Shown: positions 34,462 to 46,858, numbered from the stretch's first letter. The stretch is DNA of 64,000 nucleotides from Thinopyrum elongatum (GCA_011799875.1 CM022300.1:106963201-107027200); one strand, 5' to 3'. Numbers and translations are program-made. The notes: generated by a model not told the origin, from the sequence alone.

Positions 34462-37282
34462 AGCATCCCCAAGCTTAATTCCTTCTCGTCCTCGAGTAGG
34501 TAAATGATAAAAACAGAATTTTTGATGTGGAATGCTACCTAACATATTTATCCATGTAATTTTCTTTATTGTGGCATGAATGTTCAGATCCGTAAGATTC
34601 AAAACAAAAGTTTAATATTGACATAAAAACAATAATACTTCAAGCATACTAACAAGGCAATTATGTCTTCTCAAAATAACATGGCCAAAGAAAGCTTATC
34701 CCTACAAAATCATATAGTCTGGCTATGCTCCATCTTCACCACACAAAATATTCAAATCATGAACAACCCCGATGACAAGCCAAGCAATTGTTTCATACTT
34801 TTGATGTTCTCAAACTTTTCCAACTTTCACGCAATACATGAGCGTGAGCCATGGACATAGCACTATAGGTGGAATAGAAGGTGGTTGTGGAGAAGACAAA
34901 AAGAGGGAGATAGTCTCACATCAACTAGGCGTATCAACGGGCTATGGAGATGCCCATCAATAGATATCGATGTGAGTGAGTAGGGATTGCCATGCAACGG
35001 ATGCACTAGAGCTATAAGTTAATGAAAGCTCAAAAAGAAACTAAGTGGGTGTGCATCCAACTTGCTTGCTCACGAAGACCTAGGGTAATTTGAGGAAGCG
35101 CATCATTGGAATATACAAGCCAAGTTCTATAATGAAAAATTCCCACTAGTATATGAAAGTGACAATATAGGAGACTCTCTATCATGAAGATCACGGTGCT
35201 ACTTTGAAGCACAAGTGTGGTAAAAGGATAGTAACATTGCCCCTTCTCTCTTTTTCTCTCATATATATTTTTTTTGTTTGGGCCTTCTCATTTTTTTGGC
35301 CTCCTTTTTTTTCGTCCGGAGTCTCATCCCGACTTGTGGGGGAATCATAGTCTCCATCATCCTTTCCTCACATGGGACAATGCTCTAATAATTAAGATCA
35401 TCACACTTTTATTTACTTACAACTCAATATTACAATTCGATTATTAGAACAAAATATGACTCTATATGAATGCCTCCGCCGGTATACCGGGATGTGCAAT
35501 GAATCAAGAGTGACATGTATGAAAGAATTATGAACGGTGGCTTTGCCACAAATACGATGTCAACTACATGATCATGCAAAGCAATATGACAATGATGAAG
35601 CGTGTCATAATAAAACGGAACAGTGGAAAGTTGCATGGCAATATATCTCGGAATGGCTATGGAAATGCCATAATAGGTAGGTATGGTGGCTGTTTTGAGG
35701 AAGGTATATGGTGGGTGTATGGTACCGGCGAAAGTTGCGCGGCACTAGAGAGGCTAGCAATGGTGGAAGGGTGAGAGTGCGTATAATCCATGGACTCAAC
35801 ATTAGTCATAAATAACTCACATACTTATTGAAAAAATCTATTAGTTATCGAAACTAAGTACTACATGCATGCTCCTAGGGGGATAGATTGGTAGGAAAAG
35901 ACCATCGCACGTCCCCGACCTCCACTCATAAGGAAGACAATCAATAAATAAATCATGCTCCGACTTCATCACATAACGGTTCACCATACCTGCATGCTAC
36001 GGGAATCACAAACCTTAACACAAGTATTCCTCAAATTCACAATTACTCACTAGCATGAATCTAATATCACCATCTTTATATCTCAAAACAATCATATGGA
36101 ATCAAACTTCTCATAGTATTCAATGCACTTTATATGAAAGTTTTTATTATATCCCTCTTGGATGCCTATCATATTAGGACTAAATTTATAACCAAAGCAA
36201 ATTACCATGCTGTTTAAAGACTCTCAAAATAATATAAGTGAAGCATGAGAGTTCAATAATTTCTATAAAATAAAACCACCGCCGTGCTCTAAAAAGATAT
36301 AATTGAAGCACTAGAGCAAAATTGCCTAGCTCAAAAGATATAAGTGAAGCACAAAGAGTATTCTAATAAATCATGATTCATGCGTGTCCCCCTCAAAATG
36401 TGTGTACATAAAGCATGATTGTGGTAAACTAAAAATCAAAGACTCAAATTATACAAGACACTCCAAGCAAAACACATATCATGTGGTGAATAAAAATATA
36501 GCCTCAAGTAAAGTTACCGATAGACGAAGACGAAAGAGGGGATGCCTTCCGGGGCATCCCCAAGCTTAGGCTCTTGGTTGTCCTTGAATATTACCTTGGG
36601 GTGCCTTGGGCATCCCCAAGCTTAGGCTCTTGCCACTCCTTATTCCATAGTCCATCAAATCCTTACCCAAAACTTGAAAACTTCACAACACAAAACTCAA
36701 CAGAAAATCTCATAAGCTCCGTTAGTATAAGAAAATAAATCACCACTTTGGTACTATTGTGAACTCATTCTTTATTTATATTGGTGTAATATCTACTGTA
36801 TTCCAACTTTTCCATGGTTCATACCCGCCGATACTACCCATAGATTCATCAAAATAGGAAACCAACACAAAGAAAACAGAATCTGTCAAAAATAGAACAG
36901 TCTGGGAAGATCCAAATTGTTCTAATACTATTGTAACCCCAAACATTCTGAAAAATTAGGAAAACATAGGAAATTTGTATATCAATCTCGTATAAAAAAT
37001 TCAGGTTTTTTTAATGCTCCAGTGAATTAATAAAATTCTGAGACTGGACGCAAAAGTTTCTGTTTTTCAGCAAGATCAAATCAACTATCACCGTAAGCCA
37101 TCCCAAAGGTCTTACTTGGCACAAACACTAATTAAAACTTAAAACCACATCTAACCAGAGGCTAGATGAATTATTTATTGCAAAACAGTACCAAAAAAGC
37201 AAAAGAAAAAATAAAATTGGGTTGCCTCCCAACAAGCGCTATTGTTTAACGCCCTTAGCTAGGCATAAAAACACGAATAGAT

Positions 37283-39346
37283 CTAGGTATTGTCATCTTT
37301 GGTATGCAATCCATAAGTAGCTCTCATAATAGATTCATATGGCAATTTAATTTTATTTCTAGGAAAGTGTTCCATGCCCTTCCTTAACGGAAATTGAAAT
37401 CTAATGTTTCCTTCTTTCATATCAATAATTGCACCAATCGTTCTAAGGAAAGGTCTACCAAGAATAATAGGACATGTAGGATTGCAATCTATATCAAGAA
37501 CAATGAAATCTACGGCACATAATTCCTATTTGCAACAATAAGAACATCATTAATCCTTCCCATAGGTTTCTTAATAGTGGAATCCGCGAGATGCAAATTT
37601 AAAGAACAATCATCAAATTCATGGAAACCTAACACATCACATAAAGTTTTTGGAATCGTGGAAACACTAGCACCCAAATCACACAAAGCATGGCACTCAT
37701 AATATTTAATCTTAATCTTAATAGTAGGTTCCCACTCATCATAAAGTTTTCTAGGGATAGAAACTTCCAATTCAAGCTTTTCTTCAAAAGATTGCATCAT
37801 AGCATCAACGATATGTTTAGTAAAAGCTTTATTTTGATTATAAGCACGAGGAGAATTCAACATGGATTGCAACAAGGAAATACAATCTATTAAAGAACAA
37901 CTATCATAATTAAATTCCTTGAAATCCAAAAGAGTGGGTTCATTGCTACTTAAAGTTTTGACCTCTCCAATCCCACTTTTATCAATTTTTGCGTCAAGAT
38001 CTAAAAACTCCGAATCATTGGGACGCCTTTTAACTAAAGTTGACTCATCTCCAGTCCCATCTTTATCAAAATTTATACTGGAAATCAAAGATTCAATATG
38101 AGTCACATCAATCACTTTAAGATCTTCATCATTGTTTTCACAAAAACTAGAAGAACATGTTTTTACAAACCAATCTTTTTTAGCACGCATCTTAGCGGTT
38201 CTTTCTTTGCACTCATCAATGGAAATTCTCATAGCTTTGAGAGACTCATTGATATCATGCTTGGGTGGAATAGATCTAAGTTTCAAAGATTCAACATAGA
38301 GAGAAATTCTATCCATGTTCCTAGCCAAATCATCAATCTTAAGCAATTTTTCTTCAATCAAAGCATTGAAATTCTTTTGCGAACTCATAAATTCTTTAAC
38401 ACTATTTTCAAAATCAGAGGGCATCTTATTATAATTTCCATAAGAATTGTTGTAGGAATTACCATCATTGTTAGAGGAATTACTAGGGAACGGCCTAGGA
38501 TTAAAATTGCCTCTATACGCGTTATTACCAAAATTGTTCCTACCAACAAAATTCACATTCATAGATTCATTATTATTTTAAATCAAAGTGGACAAAGGCA
38601 TATCATTAAGATCGAAAGAAGCACTCTTGATAGCAAATAATTTCATAAGTTCATCCATCTTTCCACTCAAAACATTAATCTCTTCAATTGCATGCACTTT
38701 TTTACTAGTGGAAGATCTTTCGGTATGCCGGTATGCCATTGAGAATAATTAACCATAATATTATCTAGAAGTTTAGTAGCTTCTCCTAGAGTAATTTCCA
38801 TAAAGGTGCCTCCCGCGGCCGAATCTAAAAGATTTCTAGAAGCAAAATTCAATCCGGCATAATTTTTTTGTATAATCATCCACAAATTCAAACCATGAGT
38901 AGGGCAATTTCGTATCATCAATTTCATCCTCTCCCAAGATTGTGCGACATGCTCATGATAAAGTTGCTTAAAATTCATAATATCGTTCCTAAGGGAGATG
39001 ATCTTAGCGGGAGGAAAATACTTGGAAATAAAAGCATCTTTACACTTATTCCATGAATCAATACTATTTTTAGGCAAAGATGAAAACCAAGTTTTAGCAC
39101 GATCTCGTAGTGAGAACGGAAATAGCTTCAATTTAACAATATCATTTTCCACATCTTTTTTCTTTTGCATATCACACAAATCAACGAAATTATTAAGATG
39201 GGATGCGGCATCTTCATTAGGAAGGCCGGAAAATTGATCTTTCATAACAAGATTCAACAAAGCGTCATTAATTTCACATGATTCCGCACAAAATCATTGT
39301 TATTGGTGTTGGAAAAGTCACACAATTTGGTATTCTCTTGAGCCAT
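37283..39346 (-). pseudogene. gag-protease of Athila element 2, more decayed
   Basis: ATG 39346 opens MAQENTKLCDFSNT. A 28-base loss near 39290 shifts frame, and gag resumes at MKDQFSGLPNEDAASHL. A duplicated CGGTATGC near 38730 shifts it again, TAA near 38580 replaces a Glu codon of element 1, and one missing G near 37515 truncates the protease after NRNYVP. The active-site segment ALCDLGASVSTIP is present. Gag reads through the place where element 1 has a stop (QKNYAGLNF), so the two copies decayed independently. Confidence 0.85.
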
Positions 39347-39604
39347 CGTGACAAAGCAAGCAATCCAACACACGAGCACACAAAAAGCGGACGAAGAAGA
39401 CAAACGAAAGGGAGGCGAAGAAAAAGCAAAAAGAGGGGCGAAGAAAATGGCAAATATTTTCGAAAATCGTTTTAGACATGGGGGAGAGGAAAACGAGAGG
39501 AAAATGGCGAATAATGTAATGCAGGAGATGAGCTTTTATGATGGGTACATGGTATGTCTTGAATTGGTGTAGATCTCCCTTGCAACGACGCCAGAAATTC
39601 TTCC

Positions 39605-41204
39605 TGCTACTTCTTGAGCTTGCGTTGGTTTTTCCCTTGAAGTGGAAAGGGTGATGCAGCAATGTAGAGATAAGTATTTCCCTCAGTTTGAGAACCAAGG
39701 TATCAATCCAGTAGGAGACAACGCACAAATCACCGAATACCTGCACAAACAATCAAACAACTTGCACCCAATGCGATAAAGGGGCTGTCAATCCCTTCAC
39801 GGTTATTTGCAAAAGTGAGATCTGATAGAGATAGATAAACGATAAAGTAAATATTTTCGGTATTTTTGTTTTATAGATCAGAAAGTAAAAGATTGCAAAA
39901 TAGTAGATCGGAAACTTGTATGATGAAAAGTAGAAGATTATATGATGGAAAATAGACACGGGGGCCATAGGTTTCACTAGAGGCTTCTCTCAAGATAGAA
40001 AATAATACGGTGGGTGAACAAATTACTGCCGAGCAATTGATAGAAAAGCGCAAAGTTATGACGATATCTAAGGCAATGATCATGAATATAGGCATCACAT
40101 CTGTCTCAAGTAGACCGAAACGATTCTGCATCTACTACTATTACTCCACACATCGACCGCTATCCAGCATGCATCTAGAGTATTAAGTTCATAAAGAATG
40201 GAGTAATGCATTAAGTAAGATGACATGATGTAGAGGAATTAACTCAAGCAATATGATGAAAACCCCATCTTTTTATCCTCGATGGCAACAATACAATACG
40301 TGCCTTGCTGCCCCTACTGTCACTGGGAAAGGACACCGCAAGATTGAACCCAAAGCTAAGCACTTCTCCCATTGCAAGAAAAACCAATCTAGTTGGCCAA
40401 ACCAAACCGATAGTTCGAAGAGAATTACAAAGATATCAAATCATGCATATAAGAATTCAGAAAAGATTCAAATAATATTCATAGATAAGCTGATCATAAA
40501 TCCACAATTCATCGGATCTCGGCAAACACACCGCAAAAAAGTATTACATCAAATAGATCTCCAAGAACATCGAGGAGAACATGGTATTGAGAATCAAAGA
40601 GAGAGAAGAAGCCATCTAGCTACTAGCTATGGACCCGTTGGTCTGTGATAAACTACTCACGCTTCATCGGAAGGGCAATAGGGTTGATGTAGAAGCCCTC
40701 CGTGATCGAATCCCCCTCCGGCAGGGTGCCGGAAAAGGTCCCTAGATGGGATCTCACGGGTACAGAAGGTTGCGGCGGTGGAAAATTCTTTTCGTGGATG
40801 CCTCTGTTGGTTTGGGGATATATGAGTATGTATAGGCGAAATATTTAGGTCAGGAGGTGCACAAGGGGCCCACAAGGGTGGGGAGCGCGCCCTACCCCCT
40901 GGGCGTGCCTCCGTCCTTGTGGCCGCCTCGTGGCTCCTCCGACTTCATCTCCAAGTCTCCTGGTTTCCTTTTGGTCCTAGAAAAATCATCGCGAAAGTTT
41001 TATTCCGTTTGGACTCCATTTGGTATTCCTTTTCTGCGAAACTCAAAAACAAGGAAAAAAACAGAAACTGGCACTGGGCTCTAGGTTAATAGGTTAGTTC
41101 CAAAAATAATATAAAATAGCATATTAATGCATATAAAACATCCAAAACAGATAATATAATAGCATGGAACAATAAAAAATTATAGATACGTTGGAGACGT
41201 ATCA
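39605..41204 (-). repeat. Athila element 2, 5' LTR
   Basis: This is the partner of 32861-34461. It is followed on the plus strand by the second target copy TGTGA and the continuation of element A's 3' LTR. Confidence 0.9.
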
Positions 41205-41394
41205 TGTGACCCCCGTCCGGACGCGTGTCGCACCAAGACAGGAGATGACCAAGACGGCCCCACTCCGACAGAAGGCACCTCGTTCCCCCTCCCCTCCTCC
41301 CAGGCCGTGGCCTTGAGGTGCTGTTGAAGGATGAGCTCATCCAACAAGGTGAGGATCTCCTCTGATTTTTTGCCAAATTTTCATTCTGACCCGC

Positions 41395-41725
41395 TATACG
41401 ATGAATTGCTATGAGTTGCTGCTGCTGCTATATGATGCATTGTTATGAGCTGCTCCTGCTGCTGCTATATGATGAATTGCTATGAGCTGCTGCTGCTATA
41501 TGATGCATTGCTATGAGCTGCTGCTGTTGCTATATGATGAGTTGCTATAAACTGCTCCTGCTGCTGTTATATGATGAATTGCTATGAGCTGCTCCTGCTG
41601 CTGCTATATGATGAATTGCTATGAGCGGCTGCTGGTATATGATAAATTGCTAGCTGCTGCTGTTGTTGTATGATGACTTGCTATGAGCTGCTGCTGCTGC
41701 TATATGATGCTTTCAGGTGGTGCTG
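41395..41725. repeat. Minisatellite, copy B
   Basis: Same CTATATGATGAATTGCTAT units as 14565-14895, with different CTG triplet counts between units. Confidence 0.9.
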
Positions 41726-42049
41726 CTATATGATAATAACCAGCCACTTGGACCATCGAATTTCGATAAATAATGGTTCTTCATTTAAATTTAAGCAATG
41801 CGTTCTTCATTTAAATTAGGCAATGGGCTCTCTATGGAATACATTGACCAAAGTAGATTGTGCGAAGTAGATGGTATCTTTGTATTTGCATTTTGAACAA
41901 ATATTGGTGGATGTTTTCCTATCATATTAATTACTGCACTAGGTTCAATTTGTGATGTTTGCAAGTCAAATTAATTTTCATATGGGCAGCAAAATGACAA
42001 AATATAATGCGATCTAGACTTTTCAGTGATCATACCACAGATAACCTGA

Positions 42050-43047
42050 TACCGGTGTGTGACACCTATGGGACCCTCAAGGAATCCCTTTACGATTCGG
42101 CAGGGGGAGAGGTATGCGCAAAGAGCAGAACCAACGATCAACGCGGGGTGATTTTACCCAGGTTCGGGCCGCTAATCAGCGTAAAACCCTACTCCTGCCT
42201 TGTTTTATTATGAATGTTCTTGAGCCCAGGCTTTAGGAGCGCTTGCAATGAATGATCCGTTCAAAGAGCAGCTACACATGCAGAATGGGCCAGAAGATCC
42301 TCCTCCCTGTAGCAGTTGCCTTGGGCCTCCTTTTATACGCTCAAAGGGGTCACCACAGTGGCAAAATGTACATACATTAAGGTGTAAAGTAGCTACAGGG
42401 TCATCATACCTAACCCCTGACGGATTAGGACGAACGCATTTAATGCATCGTGAGGTGTCCGTTTAGGTGTCCTCACTTTCTTGGGGATGGAAAAAGGGGC
42501 CATCCCATCAGCACCGCTTAAGCTCTCCTCCATTGGCGCGTTGCCACGCATCCAGAGAAGGACTCAGAGTGTCAGGCTGGTTGCTGTACTGAAGCGGGGG
42601 CACAGTGGCAGAACCTTGTCGGGTGTGATCCTTGCTGGGCGCAATATCTTGCCGGGCTTCGCAGGCCACCCCGGCAAGATCTTGCCGGGGGGGGTGGGCA
42701 AACCTTCGATCTTCAGTCTTCTTGTCTTCTGATCCTGACGTTTTCGCCTTATTCTGAATCTTCTCCAGCTAACCCCCGGCAAGTCTTGCCGTGGCAAGCC
42801 TTGCCGTGGATGTCGAGGGTACCTTGCCGGGAAGGCTTGCTTCCCGGAATGTCTATCTCGATCTTGCCGGCCCTGAGCTTGCCGGCGATGCGCAGACCTA
42901 TTCCCGCCAAGTAAACTTTGCCTGAAACCGGTCCTTGAATACGTCCTTGAGTGAATTCCTTCTCTGCCATGGCCCTCCCGCCCGAAGGCGGCAACTTGCC
43001 GGTGCGTGTCCAGGGGTAGTGAACACCCCTTGTTTACTACACCGACA
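42050..43047 (-). mobile_element. Solo LTR (element A relative)
   Basis: This 998-bp insertion is absent from the homologous point of copy A (15210). Its ends are TACCGGTG (mutated TGTCGGTG) and CACCGACA. The flanking 5-mers are CCTGA and CATGA, one mismatch apart. On the minus strand it has GTGGTGACCCC followed by GTATAAAAGGAGG near 42333, and GCAGGAGTAGGGTTTTACGC, both shared with element A's LTR. No internal sequence remains, so it arose by LTR-LTR recombination. Confidence 0.85.
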
Positions 43048-43214
43048 CATGAAAAGGCAGGCAATGAAAAGAATTGGTTGGCTTATTATCTGGAGCTTAT
43101 ATTCAAAGGTGCTTATTTTCTTAGGATAACTCAAAATAACTATCCCTAAGAACCCTGGCCAACAACACTGACATACAAATAACATGTCACGATGATTGCA
43201 ATGGAGTGACCTAC

Positions 43215-43328
43215 CATAGCACACTGTATAGGCTCACCGATGCCTCTCCTTTTTTTGCGATGTTCCATGAAATTGCCACATACATCTTGTACTAAGAAAT
43301 CTTGTACTTTTTCATTGCAGCACCCCAT
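43215..43328 (-). CDS. CACTA accessory exon, copy B
   Basis: This is the duplicate of 15382-15495: the same 38 open codons with both splice sites retained. Confidence 0.5.
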
Positions 43329-43532
43329 CTGCAAGTTGACACGGCTAATTTGAGATATCTCTACATGATAATACATTGCATATCCCTTGCGGATATTTAA
43401 ACCACCAATTAACGATTGTGTGCATAGCATAAACTAGCCATGACTCTGTGTACTGGACTAGCAGGCACTCTACGGGAGCCTAATGTAGTGCACTGGAATC
43501 CCTACATGCCACCTACGATTTTGTGTAATGTA

Positions 43533-43690
43533 CTACCTCTGTTCCTAAATATATGTCTTTATAGAGATTCCACTATGGACCACATACAGATGTATATAGA
43601 TGCATTTTTGAGTGTAGATTCAATCATTTTGCTCTGTATGTAGTCTATAGTGTAATATCTAGAAAGACTTATATTTAGGAACGGAGGGAG
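43533..43690. mobile_element. Stowaway MITE (Thalos-like), complete
   Basis: It is 158 bp, from CTACCTCTGTTCCTAAATAT to ATATTTAGGAACGGAGGGAG, flanked by TA on both sides (43531-43532 and 43691-43692). The inverted inner blocks fold over almost the full length. Non-autonomous Tc1/mariner derivative. Confidence 0.93.
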
Positions 43691-43750
43691 TATCATGTAT
43701 GACATCTACATCTCTAATTTAGGAGCCAGTAGTGGAAATCATTGTCTGCA

Positions 43751-44470
43751 CACTACTGCAGGATGCTGCTAACGCGACACTACGATCAGAGACCCTTTGA
43801 CGAAACTATGTGCGATGCATTAACCGCAAACGGGGATGTAAAAAACCCGTCAAAAAAGATGCAAAACATTTGTGATGGCAGAGACATCAAACACGGTTCA
43901 GATTTTAGTTACGTGTGCGATGCGGGGCATATGGTTGATCCATACAAACTGTTTGCGATTAGACAGAAGAATAGAAACGGGCGGCCATATCAATGTGTGT
44001 GCGATATACGGCATACAGTTCGCTCCGATGAACTGTTTGCTATTAGGGAATGCAACAAAAACGGTCAGCCAGATCAATGTGTGTGTGATATACGACATAC
44101 GGTTCACTCCGACGAACTATTTTCGATTAGGGAAGAGAACGGCATACAGTTCACATAGATGAACTGTTTGCGATGAGCCAAAAGAACACAAACGTTTCGT
44201 GTAAACAAGATGTGTGTGATACACAGCAAACTGCCCACTCGGATGAACTGTTTGCGATGAGAAATTATAACACAAACGGTTACTATAGTTAGTTCGTGTG
44301 CAATTCTGTTTGTACAAAAAACTTTGAAAAATGCAAACTAGTTGCTTGCGGTGGCTAGGAGTATCGCACACGATGCATCTGTGAGTACTCGTGTGCGATG
44401 ATTAGTAAGTTACGCATAGGTTTTCTTATGTTAACACATGTGTGATAAATAACTCGTGGCACCGCATACG
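43751..44470. mobile_element. CACTA 5' end and 84-bp repeats, copy B
   Basis: CACTACTGCAGGATGCTGCT opens the block. GTGTGCGATATACGGCATAC units are spaced as in copy A. Confidence 0.75.
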
Positions 44471-44686
44471 GTATTCGGGTTGTGTGTGTGCTCCACTTAG
44501 TCTTCCTGCGCTCCAGCGAATGCTTCCCGCACTCCACATGGGTCAATTGTAAAATCCACACCTCTTCCCTCATCGGTTTCCCGCCACCAGCTAATGGCTT
44601 GCTGCATATAACCCAGGCGGCAACGCATCGTCGCGACACTCTGCGTAGATCTAGTCCTCACCCATCTACCATTAGTTATTCCAAGC

Positions 44687-45346
44687 ATGCCAGGCAACGA
44701 CCAAAGCTTCAATGTCGACCCCTACCTGCATTACATCTTCGGCGAGGAGAACGAGCCGGAGCAGGTCAGGGAGCAAGAACTTCCTCGGCCGGTGCAGGCA
44801 CCATGGCCCATCGGCAGCGATATCGGCGTGACAGTCCTTGGGCGCACAATTGACATATTGCAGAGGAAGTGTGATGAGTAGTTTGCCATCCACCGTGCAA
44901 AAGATCCAGAGCTGCCCGACGGCATGATCGACGACCCACCCGAAGAGCCGCCGTCATCAGTGCTCATCGAGAGCCTGATGCCCCACAAGGAATGGGCAGA
45001 GGACCTCTGCGATTCAGTCAAGACACAGCCAGCCTGCGGCTTCATCATTGCCGGCGGCGGCCGTGTCAACCTCGATCCCGATGATGTGGTGGCCAGGCTC
45101 GAGTGCATCCTTGGCGGAGTTGACGTCCCCGACGAAGTAGAACATCGCCAACGTGATATCTTGAGGATGCAGGTGATGGACGGAATTTGCTACCCGGCCA
45201 GAGACATGGAAATGGAGTGGTTCCGCGAAGATATCATGTGCGCAATTGCACGTTGTCAAGCTCTTCTAGAAGAGGCCCAGCAGCCCTAAGAGCCTCCCAG
45301 CGCCAGCAGCTCCGTAGGCGGAGGCGGGTCGGGACACTTGGAATGA
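44687..45346 (+). pseudogene. CACTA-associated 219-codon ORF, copy B
   Basis: Same length as copy A, from MPGNDQSFNVDPYLHY to the GSGHLE end. TAG at 44879-44881 and TAA at 45287-45289 interrupt it; the copy A stop is a Gln codon here. Most differences are substitutions without indels, so the frame is preserved between copies. No domain recognised. Confidence 0.65.
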
Positions 45347-45590
45347 ACGACCGCAAGGGTGTTATGCTGATCATTGAGTCCAAGAAGACCATTGTCGGAA
45401 GGCCGCCAGCTCAGCCTTTTAGCCTATATTTTATTATAATTGTATGCATATGTAGGTCGTGAGTGTTTTGGGCGTTGCTGCATGTGGCATTTTAAATTAT
45501 CCTGAATATGTATGACAATTATTAATCGTTGCCATTGTAAATTTGCCTCAACGGCGAGCAGAGCGCGCGCAGGGACGCCAGAGTGGAGCG

Positions 45591-46387
45591 TGTCGGGGTA
45601 CACAAACAGGGGTGTGTGTTTCCCCTGACTTGTGCACGGACGGCAGGCCTCCACCATGACAGCGCCAAGTTTCCAGGACGAGGCCAAGCCGAAGAGACAG
45701 CTCTTTGAGAAGTCAAAGGGTGGATCAAGAAGACCAAGACCAACCAAGTGAGCAAGATTTCACTGAGGAAAAACCTCCCTTGCCGAGCAGGCGAGCCTGG
45801 CGGGGTCGAGGTCACCCAAAGAACAAGTCTCAAGACTCCCCCGGCAGGCTTGCCGGGGACGTCGAGGGCGGACCTCCCCGCCAAAGCTCCACCGCTCCAC
45901 CTCACAGTAACACAAGTCACCTACCGGTGCAGTGTCGAGCCCCCAAGTGATTAAGTGGCTGTTATTTGGCATGTGGCAGCCATTTCCGAGGAAGATTACC
46001 CCTGTGTGACACCTGTCCGGACGCGTGTCGCACAGGCAGACAGGAGATGACCAAGACGGCACGGCAAGGCTTGCCGGGCCGCATCTGCGACGTGACGTTA
46101 AGCGGTGCATTTAATGCACTTTGTCCTAACTGCCAGAGTTAGGTATGATAGCACTATTTGCTATCGAATCAGTACGTAATGACTGATTTGCCATTGTGGT
46201 GACCCCTTGACCTATAAAAGGAGGGCCGTGGCAACCTTAGAAAGGATTCGGACCTCTGTACGCTCATACGCGCGTAGCCGCACTTGTCCCAAGGCAACCT
46301 TGCCGGGCTAGAGCGCTGCGTCTCCACCATGGTCCTTCCATCAATCCACCAAAGCAGGAGTAGGGTTTTACGCCCCGCGGCGGCCCG
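45591..46387 (+). repeat. Element A LTR, copy B, truncated
   Basis: It starts TGTCGGGGTACAC after GAGCG, the same flank as copy A (17718-17722). It ends at GCGGCGGCCCG where element C begins; the last 126 bp of the LTR are absent and do not resume after element C. TATA box CTATAAAAGGAGG near 46212. Confidence 0.9.
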
Positions 46388-46858
46388 TGTTGGTGTCAAA
46401 ACCGGCGGATCTCGGGTAGGGGGTCCCGAACTGTGCGTCTAAGGTCGATGGTAATAGGAGACGGGGGACATGATGTTTACCCAGGTTCGGGCCCTCTCTA
46501 TGGAGGTAATACCCTACGTCCTGCTTGATTGATCTTGATGAATATGAGTATTACAAGAGTTGATCTACCACGAGATCATAATGGCTAAAACCCTAGAAGT
46601 CTAGCCTGTCTGATTATGATTGCCTCTACGGACTAAACCCTCCGGTTTATATAGACACCGGAGGGGACTAGGGTTGTACAAAGTCGGTTACAGAGAAAGG
46701 AATCTTCATATCCAAACGCCAAGCTTGCCGTCCACGCCAAGGAGAGTCCCATCCGGACACGGGAGAGAGTCTTCTGTCTTGTATCTTCATGGCCCATCAG
46801 TCCGGCCCACGTTACGTAGCCTAGACGCCCGAGGACCCCTTAATCCAGGACTCCCTCA
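46388..46858 (-). repeat. Element C 3' LTR
   Basis: This 471-bp LTR reads TGAGGGAGTCCTGG to CACCAACA on the element strand. TATA motif CTATATAAACC (minus) near 46647. Confidence 0.9.

Larger units (their letters stand above)
32861..41204 (-). mobile_element. Nested Athila-type element 2 (gag-protease only)
   Basis: Same family and orientation as element 1. The LTRs are 32861-34461 (1,601 bp) and 39605-41204 (1,600 bp), with target duplication TGTGA at 32856-32860 and 41205-41209. The internal part is 5,143 bp, almost the length of element 1, again with no reverse transcriptase or integrase. The LTRs carry roughly 40 extra bp (GTAGAAGATTATATGATGG region) relative to element 1. The PBS at 39575-39593 is mutated (TGGCGTCGTTGCAAGGGAG). 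The 34462-37282 stretch is non-coding. Confidence 0.92.
17723..41255 (+). mobile_element. Element A: Gypsy-type LTR element lacking gag-pol, nested hosts
   Basis: The 5' LTR is 17723-18654 and the PBS follows. The internal region is 18655-32441, including an 8.26-kb nested element. The 3' LTR is 32442-32860, interrupted by a second nested element, and resumes at 41210 but breaks off at about 41255. Without insertions the internal part is about 5.5 kb. A 41-codon gag-like remnant is the only sense-strand trace; the antisense ORF fills most of it. No protease, reverse transcriptase, RNase H or integrase is present. The 3' end and target duplication are lost at the duplication junction. Confidence 0.85.
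41256..46387. other. Duplicated block: second copy of 14423-18528
   Basis: From CCCACTCCGACAGAAGG onward the sequence is collinear with 14423-18528: minisatellite, accessory exon, MITE, CACTA end, 219-codon ORF and the first 800 bp of the element A LTR, at roughly 95% identity by eye. It is joined at 41255 to a broken 3' LTR (equivalent to 18192) and cut at 46387 by element C. A solo LTR is inserted only in this copy. The simplest reading is a tandem duplication of at least 27 kb whose second copy was later truncated. Confidence 0.85.
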
